In this document: positions 35,415 to 44,090 of the stretch, one piece after another | How the letters are laid out: each line of letters begins with the position of its first letter | Position numbering within the stretch: position 1 is the first letter of the stretch | Assembly: GCA_934096295.1 (NCBI GenBank) | Contig: CAKOLL010000001.1 | Coordinates: forward strand, 186,001 to 250,000 | Direction: 5' to 3' | DNA length: 64,000 nt | From: an uncultured Bacilli bacterium | GTDB lineage: Bacteria; Bacillota_I; Bacilli_A; RF39; UBA660 | Notes under the pieces: model-generated | Seen by the model: only the letters and a program-made list of their open reading frames with translations | Database searches by the model: none | Told to the model about the DNA's origin: nothing | Program-made: the position numbers and the translations under genes

Positions 35415-37430
35415 TTCGCAATTTACACAAATGTTTTCTCCATTTTTATCAACGATTAATTCTCCACATTTCGGGCAAATTTCACCAGTTGGTTTGTACC
35501 ATAACGCATATTTACATTTCGGATAATTATTACATCCATAGAAAATTTTACCCTTTTTTGTTTTTCTTTCTACAATCATGCCTTTGTCGCATTTAGGACA
35601 TTTACAAACTTCTACGACCTCTTTTTTCTCTTTTTTAATATACTTACAAGTTGGATAATTGCTGCATGCAACGAATTCACCAAATTTACCCTTGCGGATT
35701 ACTAATGGGCTTCCACATTCAGGACAATTTTCGCCAGTTTCTTCAGGGCCTTTCTTTTCCATTTCATGAAAAGCTTTTTCCACTAATGGTTCAAATTCAT
35801 CATAAAATTCATGTAACACTTTTTTATAATCCATTTTATCTTCCGCAATTTCATCTAAATCATGTTCCATGTTAGCAGTATATTCAACATTTACTATACC
35901 ACTAAAGAACTCTTGTAATTTATCAGTTGTTTCAATACCAATTTCTGTTGGCTCAAACTTTTTATCTTTTAATACTACATATCCACGCTCTTTAATCGTT
36001 CCAACGATGGTTGCATAAGTTGATGGACGACCTATTCCTAGACTTTCCATTTCTTTAATTAAACTACTTTCCGTATATCTTGGAGCTGGCTTAGTAAAAT
36101 GTTGAGTTTTTGTAATATCATCTGCTGTTATACAACCTGATTTATAATTTTTTAAATCGGGAAGTATTACATCTTCACTATCTTCATATTCACTATAGAC
36201 TTTTAAATAACCATCAAATGTTAAAACACTACCTGTTGCTTTAAATGTATAGCCATTGTTTTCTAAAATAACTGTTGTTGCAAGTGTTTTAGCATCCGCC
36301 ATTAAAGATGCAAGAGCTCTAGCATATATTAATTTATATAATTTATATTCATCATTTGATAAATATGGTTTTACACTTTCTGGTGTTCTATTAATACTTG
36401 TTGGTCTAATACCTTCATGAGCATCTTGAATATTTTCGTTTTTCTTTCCTTTTTTTACATATCCAATATAATTTTCTCCGAACTTTCCTTTGATGTATCC
36501 AAAAGTTTCTTTAACAAATGAATCACTTACTCGGATACTATCAGTACGCATGTAAGTAATTAACCCAACTGTTTCATTACTTAAGGTTTTACCTTCATAT
36601 AAGTCTTGAGCTAATTTCATGGTTTTTGATGGAGCAAAGCCTAATTTATTTGATGCTGCTTGTTGCAAAGTACTTGTTTTAAATACTTCACGTGCACTCT
36701 TGTTTTTTTCTTTTTCTGTGACACTTTCAATTTTAAATGATTTAGAAAGCTTAGATAATATTCCATCTGCTTCAACTTCATTTGGTATTTCTACTTCTTT
36801 ACCGTGGTACTTATCCAAGGTTGCTTTAAATTCTTTAAAGTCTGCTTCGATTGTCCAATACTCACGAGGCACAAAGGCTTGAATTTCTCTTTCACGATCT
36901 ACGATTAGTTTTAAGGCAACACTTTGAACACGTCCCGCTGACTTGCCTCCGGTTTTTCTTTGCATTAATTTACTTAGTCTAAAACCTATAATTCTATCTA
37001 AGAATCTTCTTGTTTCTCCAGATCTAACCAAATTCATATCTATTTTACCTGGATTATTAATAGCATTTATAACTACATCTTTTGTTATTTCATTAAATAC
37101 TACCCTTTTATATTTTTCATCAGGTATTTTTATTTCATCATAAATATGCCAAGAAATTGTTTCCCCTTCACGGTCTGGGTCGGTTGCAAGATAAATTGTA
37201 TTTGCATCCTTTACATCTTTTTTTAAGGCCGTGACCTCTTTATTTTTTCCTTTAATTATTTGGTAATTGGGCTCGAAATCATGTTCAACATCTATTCCTA
37301 AACCAAATTTACCTGTTGTAGCTAAATCTCTGATATGTCCTTTACTAGAAACTACTTTATAGTCGCTACCTAGATATTTTTCAATGGTTTTACATTTTGC
37401 TGGAGATTCCACTATAACTAAATTTTTCAT
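35403..37430 (-). CDS. topA: DNA topoisomerase I
   Basis: Relaxes negative supercoils. The 675-residue protein starts MKNLVIVESPAKCKTIEKYL (TOPRIM domain, with ATDPDREGE near 70). It has the active-site tyrosine in GLITYMRTDS (near 300) and a C-terminal series of four-cysteine zinc ribbons (CPEC..., CPKC..., CPKC/CVNC). The start is ATG 37430, preceded by AGGAGGAATAGG; an ORF extension upstream overlaps the ltaS-like gene. The last zinc ribbon is short, ending CVNCEEDK. Confidence 0.96.
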   Translation of the reverse strand: MKNLVIVESPAKCKTIEKYLGSDYKVVSSKGHIRDLATTGKFGLGIDVEHDFEPNYQIIKGKNKEVTALKKDVKDANTIYLATDPDREGETISWHIYDEIKIPDEKYKRVVFNEITKDVVINAINNPGKIDMNLVRSGETRRFLDRIIGFRLSKLMQRKTGGKSAGRVQSVALKLIVDREREIQAFVPREYWTIEADFKEFKATLDKYHGKEVEIPNEVEADGILSKLSKSFKIESVTEKEKNKSAREVFKTSTLQQAASNKLGFAPSKTMKLAQDLYEGKTLSNETVGLITYMRTDSIRVSDSFVKETFGYIKGKFGENYIGYVKKGKKNENIQDAHEGIRPTSINRTPESVKPYLSNDEYKLYKLIYARALASLMADAKTLATTVILENNGYTFKATGSVLTFDGYLKVYSEYEDSEDVILPDLKNYKSGCITADDITKTQHFTKPAPRYTESSLIKEMESLGIGRPSTYATIVGTIKERGYVVLKDKKFEPTEIGIETTDKLQEFFSGIVNVEYTANMEHDLDEIAEDKMDYKKVLHEFYDEFEPLVEKAFHEMEKKGPEETGENCPECGSPLVIRKGKFGEFVACSNYPTCKYIKKEKKEVVEVCKCPKCDKGMIVERKTKKGKIFYGCNNYPKCKYALWYKPTGEICPKCGELIVDKNGENICVNCEEDK

Positions 37431-37431
37431 C

Positions 37432-39468
37432 CTATTCCTCCTTTTGCTCATTTGCATTCTTGTAAGAGTTTATTTTATTTTCTAAATAAGTGAAATAATT
37501 ATTTCTTATTATTGTTTCACTCATTTGCATTCTGCTAGTAACAGTATTATTTATTCTAATTAATTCTTCAGTATCATATTCTTTATCCGTATAATATTTT
37601 ACTGTGCCACTACCGGCATTATAATAAACTTCATTATTTTTCCAAGAACCATCTGCAAATGTTACAACATTTAAATATTCATCACTAAAGACATCAGTTC
37701 CCATGTAGTACCTAGGATCATAATCTAAATTAAATAGATTAGCAATCGTTGGTGTTAAATTTATATAAGAACTGTATTTTTCTACGATCTCACTTTTGAT
37801 TTTCGTATTATATATAACCATCGGGGTTCTTTCAACTTCATAATCATTTAAATCATATGTTAGAACCTCAGATATATCTCTATTTTTTAAACCATATGGA
37901 TAATGATCTCCATATAAAACTATAACTGTATCATCTAATGTACCAGATGTCTTTAGTCTATCAAGTAAAATACCTAAACTATTGTCAAAAGTTTTTAGCT
38001 TAGACATGTATCTTCGAAGTTCCATGGAATAGTCAGTATCTTCGGTAATACTTAAATACTTATCTCCTTCCACACTTGATTGATTGTATGGTTGATGCGG
38101 AGATACCGTGGTAAGCCATAACATGTATGGAATACTTGTATCACTTAAAGTAATATCCATCGCAGCATTCATGAAATCTTCATCGCTTGCCCAGTTTTTA
38201 TATTCATTATAATAAGGAATATTTAAATCATTAACATTGTAATAGGCATCACTACCTAAATTTTTATGAATAACACGTCTTACATAATATTGTTCAGTAT
38301 AATCATGCATACTACTTGTTTTATATCCAGCATTCTTAAATAAATTAAATATTGATGTAAAATATTGATTATTACTATAAACATTTGCTGTACAATTATT
38401 TTGAATTGTATATAGACTTGTCATACCACTAAATTCATTATTTCCTGTTGCACAACTATTTCTAGGACTATAATTATTTTTAAAACTAATTCCTTCACTA
38501 TATAATTTATAAAAGTTTGGATATAAATCTTTATTAATAATTATTTCTCCGACACTTTCCATCATTATTACTATAACATTTTTCCCTTCAAACATACCAG
38601 TGTGGTCATTATAACTTGTTATAGTTCTATTTTTTATGTACTCATTAATATTATTTTTAGTCACATTATTTTCATTCTTAATAATATCATCTAATATAGT
38701 ATCATCAATTTCTCTTCTTTTATCTTCATCTGTTGTAGTATTATTACTTTCACTTATAGCGAATGTATCTTTTGTTGGTGCTTCGACCATCGTTGATTTA
38801 ATATCAAGAAATCCAAAACCTAATACTCCGAATTGATTTATGGTTATACTTGGTACACTAGGATAAGCAAACAAATCTTTATTACTTACAGTTTGAAGCT
38901 TATTTTGCATGAAGGCTACATCTAATGTTTCATAATATAGAAATCCACTAAAAACTAATAATAATATACTTGTAATTGTTCTAATACCTGGTTCAAAAAC
39001 AATATTAGTTTTTAAAGGAAACTTTTTATCTATTTTCTTTTCAGTGAACTTATCTAAGAAAATATAATAAAGAATTAATATTATAAATGGGATAAATGCT
39101 AAATAATAAGTTAGCCTAAAGGATGAGAAAAAGTCAATAATATAATCTTTTACTGCTCCAAGTTGACTTTTGGTATTAACTGATGCATAAACCCCAATAA
39201 AATTATTAAAGCCAATTTGAAAATACGTATAAACACTTATCGCAAATGCAAAAATAATTATTAATGCTTTACTTACTTTTTTGTTAAACCAAGAGAGGAT
39301 ATAGCTTAATAAAATACTTACAAAATTTATACCTATAAATATCCTTAGTAAGGCAATATTTTTTAAACTTATTCCACTTATTAATCGAAAAGATATTTCA
39401 AGTAACATAAAAAATATTAATAAAACTATATAATTTTTAATTAGATTATTCTTTAACAAGTTCTTCAT
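37432..39468 (-). CDS. LtaS-like phosphoglycerol/phosphoethanolamine transferase
   Basis: A 678-residue membrane protein with about five N-terminal helices (residues 10-200) and an extracellular sulfatase-like domain. Metal and catalytic blocks are VIVIMMESVGE (Glu), SPRNSCATGNNEFSG (likely Thr nucleophile), TTVSPHQPYN (His) and VLYGDHYPYG (Asp-His). LtaS builds polyglycerolphosphate lipoteichoic acid. Related proteins modify glycolipids, so the exact product is open. It sits between topA and rnhB, overlapping rnhB by 23 bases. Confidence 0.88.
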   Translation of the reverse strand: MKNLLKNNLIKNYIVLLIFFMLLEISFRLISGISLKNIALLRIFIGINFVSILLSYILSWFNKKVSKALIIIFAFAISVYTYFQIGFNNFIGVYASVNTKSQLGAVKDYIIDFFSSFRLTYYLAFIPFIILILYYIFLDKFTEKKIDKKFPLKTNIVFEPGIRTITSILLLVFSGFLYYETLDVAFMQNKLQTVSNKDLFAYPSVPSITINQFGVLGFGFLDIKSTMVEAPTKDTFAISESNNTTTDEDKRREIDDTILDDIIKNENNVTKNNINEYIKNRTITSYNDHTGMFEGKNVIVIMMESVGEIIINKDLYPNFYKLYSEGISFKNNYSPRNSCATGNNEFSGMTSLYTIQNNCTANVYSNNQYFTSIFNLFKNAGYKTSSMHDYTEQYYVRRVIHKNLGSDAYYNVNDLNIPYYNEYKNWASDEDFMNAAMDITLSDTSIPYMLWLTTVSPHQPYNQSSVEGDKYLSITEDTDYSMELRRYMSKLKTFDNSLGILLDRLKTSGTLDDTVIVLYGDHYPYGLKNRDISEVLTYDLNDYEVERTPMVIYNTKIKSEIVEKYSSYINLTPTIANLFNLDYDPRYYMGTDVFSDEYLNVVTFADGSWKNNEVYYNAGSGTVKYYTDKEYDTEELIRINNTVTSRMQMSETIIRNNYFTYLENKINSYKNANEQKEE

Positions 39469-40081
39469 TTTTTTCCTCCATCAACGTTTTTACTGGTTTA
39501 TATGTCATCCTATAATTATCTAAAATACCATATTTTTTAATATTTTCAAGATGTTTTTTTGTTGGGTAACCTTTATGATCTTTAAAGCCATATTCTGGAT
39601 GTTCTTTATCGAGTTCATACATCATTTCATCACGAGTTACTTTAGCTAAAACACTCGCAGCGGCGATACTAAGGGATAGTGCATCACCATGGATTATAGC
39701 CTCGGAATTTTCAAGGGGAAGCGGCATAGCATCTGTTAATATAAATTCTGGCTTAACATTTAAATTATCTATAGCCATTAACATGGCTTTTCTACTTGCC
39801 TCGTAAATATTTATTTCATCAATAGTTTTGGCATCTACTATCCCTATTCCATAACTTATTGCATCTTTTTTTATTATCTCAAAAAATTTATCTCTTTTTT
39901 TTTCACTTAATTGTTTGGAATCATTCAAGCCTTCAAGTTTATAATTTTTAGGCAAAATTACTGCAGCTGCTACAACAGGCCCACATAATGGTCCACGCCC
40001 TGCTTCATCTGTGCCAGCTATTAAATTAATTCCTTTTTCATATAATTCTTTTTCATATTTTAATAAATCTACTTCTTCCAT
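39446..40081 (-). CDS. rnhB: Ribonuclease HII
   Basis: Removes ribonucleotides and RNA from RNA/DNA hybrids. The 211-residue enzyme has the metal ligands in GTDEAGRGPLCGPV (Asp-Glu), ILTDAMP (Asp) and the GDALSLSIAAASVLAKVTRD block. It directly follows rbgA with a 13-base overlap, the standard Bacillota pairing. Confidence 0.96.
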   Translation of the reverse strand: MEEVDLLKYEKELYEKGINLIAGTDEAGRGPLCGPVVAAAVILPKNYKLEGLNDSKQLSEKKRDKFFEIIKKDAISYGIGIVDAKTIDEINIYEASRKAMLMAIDNLNVKPEFILTDAMPLPLENSEAIIHGDALSLSIAAASVLAKVTRDEMMYELDKEHPEYGFKDHKGYPTKKHLENIKKYGILDNYRMTYKPVKTLMEEKNEELVKE

Positions 40082-40989
40082 CTATCAAATGTTACTCCTT
40101 TTAGTGCACCACTCACTAAATCATTATACACCTTATTTGATATTTTTTCATAGTCTATTTCACCATCTTTTTCAAAATAATTAAATTTTTGCGCTAAAGA
40201 TGTAAATATTTCGTTTGGATCATCACTAATTTCGATATTATATTTTTCTTCTAATTGTTCTTTATAGTAATTTTTAAAGAAGGTAATTATGTAGCCACCT
40301 ATATCGGTCATATTTAAAATTTCCATCTTTATTGTGGCAGTTGATGCTAAGCTTAAAGCTTCCGTATTGTCTTCAATTTTAGGCCAAAGTATTCCCGGAG
40401 TATCTAACAATAAGAAGCCCGAGTTTGTTTTAAGCCAATTTACTTGCTTAGTTATCCCTGGTTTATTTCCCGTATTGGCTACTTTTTTGCCAGCCAATTT
40501 ATTTATAAGGGTACTTTTTCCAACATTAGGTATTCCAACTACTCCAATTTTAATTTCTTTACTTTTAAGGCCTTTATCATTTCTTTTTTCTTGTATAGGT
40601 TTTACAACCTCATTTGTTAACTTTATTAATTTTTTATAGTCGTCATTATTTGTTAAATCTAATAATATTACTTTATAACCTTTTTCTTCATAATACTTAG
40701 CCCATTTATTTGTTTCTTCTAGATCACATAAATCTTTTTTAGTCATAACTAAAATTCGAGGTTTAGCCTCAAGGATGTCGTCCATGCCTTTTAATTTTGA
40801 AGATGATGGCATTCTTGCATCTACACATTCGTAGATTACATCTATTAGTTTAATTCTTTCTTTAATTTCTCTTTTTGCTTTTACCATATGTCCCGGATAC
40901 CAATTTATACCCGTAGACGGTATGACTTTTTCTTCACTATTATTTTCTCTTTTTTCTTTTCTTTCTTTTCTTTTTTGATACATGTTCAT
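40069..40989 (-). CDS. rbgA: Ribosome biogenesis GTPase RbgA (YlqF)
   Basis: A late 50S assembly GTPase acting with L6/L16 incorporation. The 306-residue protein has the circularly permuted order VMTKKDL (G4), GIPNVGKSTLINKLAG (G1) and LLDTPGILWP (G3), then the RbgA-type C-terminal RNA-binding helical domain. The N-terminus has a basic extension, MNMYQKRKERKEKRE, which is copied in a small ORF at 42135-42251. It normally lies near lepB and rplS; here about 21.5 kb of accessory genes separates them. Confidence 0.96.
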   Translation of the reverse strand: MNMYQKRKERKEKRENNSEEKVIPSTGINWYPGHMVKAKREIKERIKLIDVIYECVDARMPSSSKLKGMDDILEAKPRILVMTKKDLCDLEETNKWAKYYEEKGYKVILLDLTNNDDYKKLIKLTNEVVKPIQEKRNDKGLKSKEIKIGVVGIPNVGKSTLINKLAGKKVANTGNKPGITKQVNWLKTNSGFLLLDTPGILWPKIEDNTEALSLASTATIKMEILNMTDIGGYIITFFKNYYKEQLEEKYNIEISDDPNEIFTSLAQKFNYFEKDGEIDYEKISNKVYNDLVSGALKGVTFDRWKK

Positions 40990-41000
40990 TTTTTCACTTC
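40966..41000. repeat. Imperfect direct repeat flanking rhuM, copy 1 (rbgA 5' end)
   Basis: On the minus strand, GAAGTGA-...-ATGAACATGTATCAAAAAAG at the start of rbgA matches GAAAGTGA-...-ATGGATATGTATCAAAAAAG at 42228-42265, just after maf. The two copies bracket the rhuM gene, suggesting that an insertion duplicated the rbgA start. Confidence 0.6.
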
Positions 41001-41001
41001 C

Positions 41002-42009
41002 TTATTCATTATCGCTATTATTTTCATTTAAATATTTATTATAAAATTCATCCATTGAAGAAATGTATTTTTGATCTTGTATAACTCTAAATTTTTCATA
41101 TTCTTTTTCAGCTTTTTCTACTACTTCTTTATGTGATATACTGCCACTATTATTTAATACTTCTTTTCTTCTAAACTTTAATAAATCATCAGTTGCATCT
41201 ATCCATTCTTTCATTGTCATAACATGTCTTTGTTTTGCTTCATCTTCGGCAAATACTAAAAACATATTTGTTAAATCTTTTAAATTGTTCATTTCTTCTT
41301 CGTTTAAATAATTTTTTGCAATAATCACATCATATTTATATATTAAACCATCAGGAGAATTTTTCCAAGTTGTTAATCCCATATGCTCTTCTTTTGAATT
41401 AGCCCTTTTAAAAATAAGTTCCGCAGCAGTATGTCCACTTATAGCATAGTGCAGCTTATTTTGAACTATTTTAAAGAAAGTATAAGCGTCTTCTGATTTT
41501 GGATTGTAATCTGCTGCTGTTGCAATAAATAAATCAGTGATTTTTTGATATGCCATTCTTTCACTTACTCTGATTGTTTTGATACGTTCTAATAATTCAT
41601 CAAAATATTTTGCATCATATTTATTTCCATTTATAAAACGTTCATCATTTAATGCAAAACCCTTTGTCATATATTCTTTTAATATTTTTGTTGCCCATAT
41701 TCTAAATTCTGTTGCTTTTTTAGAATTAATTCTATAACCCACAGCAATTATAGCATCAAGACTATAAACTTCAGTATTATAGTTTTTTCCGTCAGGTGCA
41801 GTTATTTCCATTTTGGAAACAACTGAATTTTTATCTAATTCGTTTTCTTCAAATATATTTTTTAAATGTTTTGATATTGCTGGTACACCAACCTCGAAAA
41901 CTTTTGACATACCTTTTTGTGATAACCATAAAGTTTCATCTTTATAAATAGCATCTACTATAATATTACCTTCACTATTTTTATATATAATTAATTTATT
42001 ATCTTCCAT
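41002..42009 (-). CDS. RhuM-family protein
   Basis: A 335-residue protein of the RhuM type: an N-terminal part with ETLWLSQKGMSKVFEVG and ISKHLKNIFEENELD, then YSLDAIIAVGYRINSKKATEFRIWA and a C-terminal Fic/Doc-like helical segment (KLHYAISGHTAAELIF). The family was named in a Salmonella pathogenicity island and is common in mobile and defence islands; its biochemical role is not known. The start is ATG 42009, with GGAGAG upstream, 12 codons after another in-frame possibility. It sits between two copies of the rbgA start. Confidence 0.88.
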   Translation of the reverse strand: MEDNKLIIYKNSEGNIIVDAIYKDETLWLSQKGMSKVFEVGVPAISKHLKNIFEENELDKNSVVSKMEITAPDGKNYNTEVYSLDAIIAVGYRINSKKATEFRIWATKILKEYMTKGFALNDERFINGNKYDAKYFDELLERIKTIRVSERMAYQKITDLFIATAADYNPKSEDAYTFFKIVQNKLHYAISGHTAAELIFKRANSKEEHMGLTTWKNSPDGLIYKYDVIIAKNYLNEEEMNNLKDLTNMFLVFAEDEAKQRHVMTMKEWIDATDDLLKFRRKEVLNNSGSISHKEVVEKAEKEYEKFRVIQDQKYISSMDEFYNKYLNENNSDNE

Positions 42010-42134
42010 CAATACTCTCCTTTCCTTTAGTTTTTCATAAGTCATACACTTATCAATTTAAATTAAAATTTTATTAAAAAAATGTCCCAAAATGTACAAA
42101 GCATTTAGTAAAAATTTCTTTTATTTTCAAGTAT

Positions 42135-42251
42135 TCAAGTGTGTTTTTTCATGACTCCCCACTTACCACGAAACGGAAACCTTTGAAAAACTTTCTTGGC
42201 TACCATTATTTTCTTTTCTTGTCTCATTTTTCTTTTTTGATACATATCCAT
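42135..42251 (-). CDS. Small ORF copying the RbgA N-terminus (38 aa, probably a remnant)
   Basis: It begins 5 bases after the maf stop. The first residues MDMYQKRKMRQEKK resemble MNMYQKRKERKEKRE of RbgA; the rest (VFQRFPFRGKWGVMKKHT) is unrelated. The ribosome binding site is weak. It most likely marks where maf and rbgA were once adjacent before rhuM inserted; whether the peptide is made is unknown. Confidence 0.4.
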   Translation of the reverse strand: MDMYQKRKMRQEKKIMVAKKVFQRFPFRGKWGVMKKHT

Positions 42252-42265
42252 TTAAATCACTTTCT
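42228..42265. repeat. Imperfect direct repeat flanking rhuM, copy 2 (after maf)
   Basis: The partner of 40966-41000. The shared core on the minus strand is ATGTATCAAAAAAGAAAA, preceded in both by GTGA and a short A/T spacer. Confidence 0.6.
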
Positions 42266-42853
42266 TTTTTCAAAATCTAAATCAGTTACACTATATCCAA
42301 GTTCTTTTAATTTATTATATATTATACTAGGAGAAATACCTAATAAAGTATTATAATCACCTTCAATTTTATCTATAAACAGAGATGCTTTACCTAATGG
42401 TACAAATCCACAACATTTAAAAATTTTTTCTTCATTATTTACATACCATTCTATTTCTTCTTCTTTTATTTCATTAAAATACACATCTGCTTTAGAACTT
42501 GAACATATAATTTTTTCTTTATATAAATCAATTAATGTTATTCCCGTATATGCTGTACATTTATTATTTGACAATTCTTTTAAATTTAAATATGCTTCTT
42601 CTTTACTTTTTGGTTTCTCATATATTTTATTATTACAATATATAATGGTATCTGCAGAAATAATTATCGCTTTGCTATCAATTTGTTTCTTAACAGATTT
42701 AGCTTTATTTAACGAAAGCTCTTCAACATATTTATTAGGACTAGTTTTATTACTTTCTTCAGGTTCATTGCTAGTAATAACATCATATTTTAGTCCTATC
42801 ATATTAAAAATATCTTGTCTTTGTTTTGAAGACGAAGCTAATATTATTCTCAT
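42257..42853 (-). CDS. maf: Maf-family nucleotide pyrophosphatase
   Basis: A 198-residue house-cleaning enzyme that hydrolyses non-canonical nucleoside triphosphates such as dTTP/UTP or modified forms. The N-terminal signature is IILASSSKQRQDIF, followed by VEELSLNKAKSV and IISADTIIYCNNKIYEKP (catalytic Asp). The end block GFVPLGKASLFIDKIEGDYN lacks the usual RGGA variant but keeps the G-D-Y. It was probably next to rbgA before rhuM arrived. Confidence 0.93.
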   Translation of the reverse strand: MRIILASSSKQRQDIFNMIGLKYDVITSNEPEESNKTSPNKYVEELSLNKAKSVKKQIDSKAIIISADTIIYCNNKIYEKPKSKEEAYLNLKELSNNKCTAYTGITLIDLYKEKIICSSSKADVYFNEIKEEEIEWYVNNEEKIFKCCGFVPLGKASLFIDKIEGDYNTLLGISPSIIYNKLKELGYSVTDLDFEKRK

Positions 42854-42865
42854 TTTATACCACCT

Positions 42866-43244
42866 TTACTTTATTCCTTCAAGTTTCTTATTTTCTTTAT
42901 TTTCTAATTGTTTCTTTTCTCTTTCTAATTCTTTTAAGCTCTTTTTAGATGTTGGCATTTATTCAGGCATCATTCCACCAATATCTGCAATTGCCTTTCT
43001 AACTTTTTTTCCTTCACCAGTTCTTATTGGCTTGTTGATTTCAACACCCCAATCTTCTTCGATTGAAACTCTATTATTTGCAGCTAAAACTGCTTTAGCT
43101 ATTACTTTTTTGAAAATTTCTCCAATCTTTGTATTCTAAAACTTTAAAAAGTTCTCTAGCGAACCAATACTCGTTTTTATATTCATCAAAATGTTTTATA
43201 TTCTCAAAAATATTATTTGTGTATTCTGTTTCAATTATATCCAT
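42866..43244 (-). pseudogene. dinD: Remnant of dinD (DNA-damage-inducible protein D)
   Basis: ATG 43244 with GGAGG upstream opens a frame reading NIKHFDEYKNEYWFARELFK, then VLEYKDWRNFQK, the DinD N-terminus. The frame breaks at an A6 tract (43106-43111). It continues one frame over as VIAKA, then jumps to the C-terminal part (GEGKKVRKAIADIGGMMPE), stops at TAA 42959-42961, and continues as MPTSKKSLKELEREKK. A normal DinD is about 270 residues, so a large internal part is deleted as well. It is clearly non-functional and shows decay in this interval between DUF5680 and maf. Confidence 0.8.
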
Positions 43245-43284
43245 TATTACCTCCATTTCTGTCACTCGTATTTCTTGTAATTTT

Positions 43285-43746
43285 TTATTTAATTAATCCA
43301 CCATTACATTTTAATTCATATATTTTTTTATTATTTTTGTATATAGTTTCAATTCCACTAAAACAGTTAATATCCCCGATTACTTCAAATGAATATTTAT
43401 ATTCACCATTTATCAATTCTTTTGGGCCTCTTACGGGAATTATATCTTTATCTTTTCCGACATTCATTAATGCCGGACGTAATGCTTTATCCATTGCTTC
43501 TTCTCCTAGAGTTTCATCTAGAGTTACACCATAATAATTCATAGCCCAATAAGTTTTTCCATCTACATAAACTACCTCTTCTCCGATAAAATTAGTACCC
43601 CCAAAATATGTATCATGATATAGCATTTTATCTTTTTTATATTCATAATCCTTAGAATTTTGCCTTGTATTTGATACTTTTTCTACATTTTCATTTGCAT
43701 ATGTTTGTTTTTTTGCTTCAATTAAGAATTCTTCTAAATTAATCAT
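43285..43746 (-). CDS. DUF5680-type small protein
   Basis: A 153-residue soluble protein whose opening, LEEFLIEAKKQTYANENVEK, and body DTYFGGTNFIGEEVVYVDGK with WAMNYYGV are typical of DUF5680 domains, often fused to or found beside helix-turn-helix regulators. No DNA-binding domain is present here. The function is not known. The start is ATG 43746 with AGAAGG 8 bases upstream; an upstream in-frame start lacks a ribosome binding site. Confidence 0.75.
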   Translation of the reverse strand: MINLEEFLIEAKKQTYANENVEKVSNTRQNSKDYEYKKDKMLYHDTYFGGTNFIGEEVVYVDGKTYWAMNYYGVTLDETLGEEAMDKALRPALMNVGKDKDIIPVRGPKELINGEYKYSFEVIGDINCFSGIETIYKNNKKIYELKCNGGLIK

Positions 43747-44074
43747 TTTTTTACCTTCTTTCTTTTTTACCATTCTTTATGATAATATTTACAATTAAAA
43801 TTTTCTTCTTTTTACAAAAATTTATTATACCATTTATTTATATTATCTCATAGTTTTTTTATTTAATTTTATCTTTTCTTTACATTATTATTTATTATCT
43901 ATTAATTATTTAACTAATTTTTTGGTATTAATTTAATTTCTTGTTAGACAATAATTTTTCAATGTAATTATCATAACATGTGTTCGGCTACTAATCAAGA
44001 CGTAATTTGTATTTTTTACAAATTTTTTTTAGAAACAACAACATGAAATTAAAACTAAAAAAATTCCCAAATAT
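43747..44074. other. Intergenic stretch, no gene seen, one orphan terminator
   Basis: Very AT-rich with no ORF of interest on either strand. It holds the upstream region of the DUF5680 gene (a TATAAT-like box near 43830 with a poor -35) and a plus-strand hairpin with a T8 tract at 44004-44030. No tRNA or recognised RNA was seen. Confidence 0.6.
44004..44030 (+). terminator. Orphan plus-strand terminator-like hairpin
   Basis: The stem AATTTGTA/TACAAATT (44004-44011 and 44017-44024) with a T5 loop leads into T8. There is no plus-strand gene upstream of it; a short RNA from about 43930 to 44030 is possible but has no clear promoter. Confidence 0.45.
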
Positions 44075-44090
44075 TTATTGAGAATTTTTT
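44053..44090 (-). terminator. Terminator of the 1007-aa giant sigma gene
   Basis: An 8-bp stem, AAAAATTC/GAATTTTT (44059-44066 and 44082-44089), with a 15-base loop is followed on the minus strand by a T-rich tract. It overlaps the last codons of the gene. Confidence 0.6.

Noticed and set aside
42645..43139. 164-aa plus-strand ORF over maf and the dinD remnant
   Set aside because: It is antisense to maf and to both broken dinD frames; the minus-strand dinD reading is recognisable and this one is not.
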